From the NCBI RefSeq assembly GCF_030409315.1, contig NZ_JAUFPS010000035.1, positions 77,456 to 141,455 of the forward strand: 64,000 bases of DNA, written 5' to 3'. Of the stretch, positions 63,084-64,000 are shown piece after piece (the first letter of the stretch is position 1; each line of letters starts with the position of its first letter). This stretch comes from Mucilaginibacter flavus. GTDB lineage: Bacteria > Bacteroidota > Bacteroidia > Sphingobacteriales > Sphingobacteriaceae. The position numbers were made by a program, and so were the translations under genes. Below the pieces are notes generated by a model that worked only from the letters and a program-made list of their open reading frames with translations, had not been told where the DNA came from and made no database searches.

Positions 63084-64000
63084 ATGACACCAAAGCTGTT
63101 CATTAAATCGCTGCTTGTTTTAAGCTGTGGTCTGCCGTTCCTTACATCGGCACAAACAAACCCTAAACTAACCCAATATGTTAACCCGTTTATAGGGACC
63201 GGTGCGGTAAAAGGCAGTCTATCAGGCAATAATTATCCAGGTGCTACTGTACCCTTCGGCATGGTGCAACTAAGCCCCGATACGCGCGACGAGCCGGAAT
63301 GGGATGTAGCCTGTGGTTATGACCATAACGATAATTTTATAGCCGGTTTTAGCCATACCCATTTGAGCGGCACCGGCGCGCCGGATTTATTTGATATTTT
63401 GTTTATGCCCTGCACGGGCGACGAAAAAACCAGGGCCGGCAACGCGCAGCAGGTTGGCAGTGGTTATGGCTCAAGATTTTCTCATGACCACGAGTCGGCA
63501 AAGGCGGGTTATTACCAGGTTAAGTTAGATGATTATGGCATCAACGCAGAACTTACCGCCACCGAACACGCCGGCTTTCATAAATACACGTTCCCTAAAA
63601 ATAGCCAGGGCCGGGTGGTTATTGATTTAGCACACTCTATTAAAAAACCAAACTTTGGCTGCCACGTTATTGCAGCTCAATTTCATATGGTGAACAACCA
63701 CACTATTGAAGGTTTTAGGGTGATTACCGGCTGGGCCAAACTGCGCAAAGTTTATTTTTATGCCGAATTTAACAAGACCATTAAAAGTAATGACCTGGTT
63801 GATGGCGGCACCCAATACTTTGATCAAAAATTATTAAACGGCACAGATTTACGCGCTGTACTTAATTTTGATACCGGCGATGGCACGCCATTGTTGGCCA
63901 AAGTAGGCCTATCAACGGTGAGTACACAAAATGCAAGGTTAAACCTTAATACCGAAATCCCCGACTGGGATTTTAACAAAACCGTTGCCCAGGCCAATGC
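63084..64000 (+). CDS. GH92 family alpha-mannosidase (partial, C-terminus beyond right edge)
   Basis: The open frame from ATG 63084 reaches the right edge (305 codons visible). A signal peptide (KLFIKSLLVLSCGLPFLTSA) is followed by typical GH92 N-terminal motifs: YVNPFIGTG, NNYPGATVPFGMVQLSPDTR, GFSHTHLSGTGAPDLFDILF and GYYQVKLDDYGINAELTATE. GH92 enzymes are calcium-dependent inverting exo-alpha-mannosidases; full length is about 730-760 residues. The catalytic part is outside the window. Its place beside the fucose-related genes suggests a wider glycan-degrading region continuing to the right. Confidence 0.93.
   Translation, partial: MTPKLFIKSLLVLSCGLPFLTSAQTNPKLTQYVNPFIGTGAVKGSLSGNNYPGATVPFGMVQLSPDTRDEPEWDVACGYDHNDNFIAGFSHTHLSGTGAPDLFDILFMPCTGDEKTRAGNAQQVGSGYGSRFSHDHESAKAGYYQVKLDDYGINAELTATEHAGFHKYTFPKNSQGRVVIDLAHSIKKPNFGCHVIAAQFHMVNNHTIEGFRVITGWAKLRKVYFYAEFNKTIKSNDLVDGGTQYFDQKLLNGTDLRAVLNFDTGDGTPLLAKVGLSTVSTQNARLNLNTEIPDWDFNKTVAQAN

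Overview
The window looks like a chromosomal segment of a soil or plant-associated Bacteroidota, most like Mucilaginibacter/Pedobacter (Sphingobacteriaceae). Grounds: a SusC/SusD pair, an ECF sigma/FecR regulator pair, STN-domain SusC architecture, beta-propeller/Y_Y_Y sensor kinase with LytTR regulator, MKK-type lipoprotein and signal peptides, weak Shine-Dalgarno sites, and many long imperfect palindromes between genes. The genus is inference. I saw no rRNA, tRNA, CRISPR array, transposase or phage gene.

Left part (1-14470): a LacI-type regulator cut by the left edge, a uronate-catabolism pair (SDR D-mannonate oxidoreductase-like enzyme and KduI isomerase), an overlapping NodB deacetylase/GNAT acyltransferase pair, a LiaF-like protein, a secreted M28 peptidase, a triple-PAS histidine kinase, and a propeller sensor kinase with its LytTR regulator.

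Middle (14798-27985): nine consecutive plus-strand genes for exported or membrane proteins, mostly unrecognised. At its centre is a three-gene cassette (small exported peptide precursor, single-pass membrane protein, HTTM multipass protein) whose order and topology recall the SdpC/SdpA/SdpB toxin system. This is the best candidate for an undescribed system. A formyltransferase-like gene on the minus strand and a four-gene lipoprotein/membrane protein/DesK-type kinase/NarL-type regulator module follow. A large outer-membrane barrel protein (28097-30895) closes the region.

Right part (31134-64000): a polysaccharide utilisation locus on the minus strand. ECF sigma and FecR anti-sigma precede an STN-SusC, SusD and two DUF-type surface lipoproteins. 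After these come GH95, GH110, a two-domain esterase, GH29, a second GH95, a GH-D clan enzyme and GH36. These are exo-acting enzymes expected to release alpha-L-fucose (or L-galactose), alpha-D-galactose and acyl groups. I see no endo-acting backbone enzyme. Next to it is a sugar uptake and oxidation cluster (mutarotase, SSS symporter, L-fuconate dehydratase, SDR) that fits oxidative L-fucose catabolism, with a divergent AraC regulator. A GH92 alpha-mannosidase gene runs off the right edge. Together the right half reads as a sense, import, debranch and oxidise system for a fucosylated, galactosylated glycan.

Most spacers between operons hold long inverted repeats. Several recur: one 33-bp palindrome is present identically at two places 24 kb apart, and three elements with different arms share a core around CGCTCTGTA.
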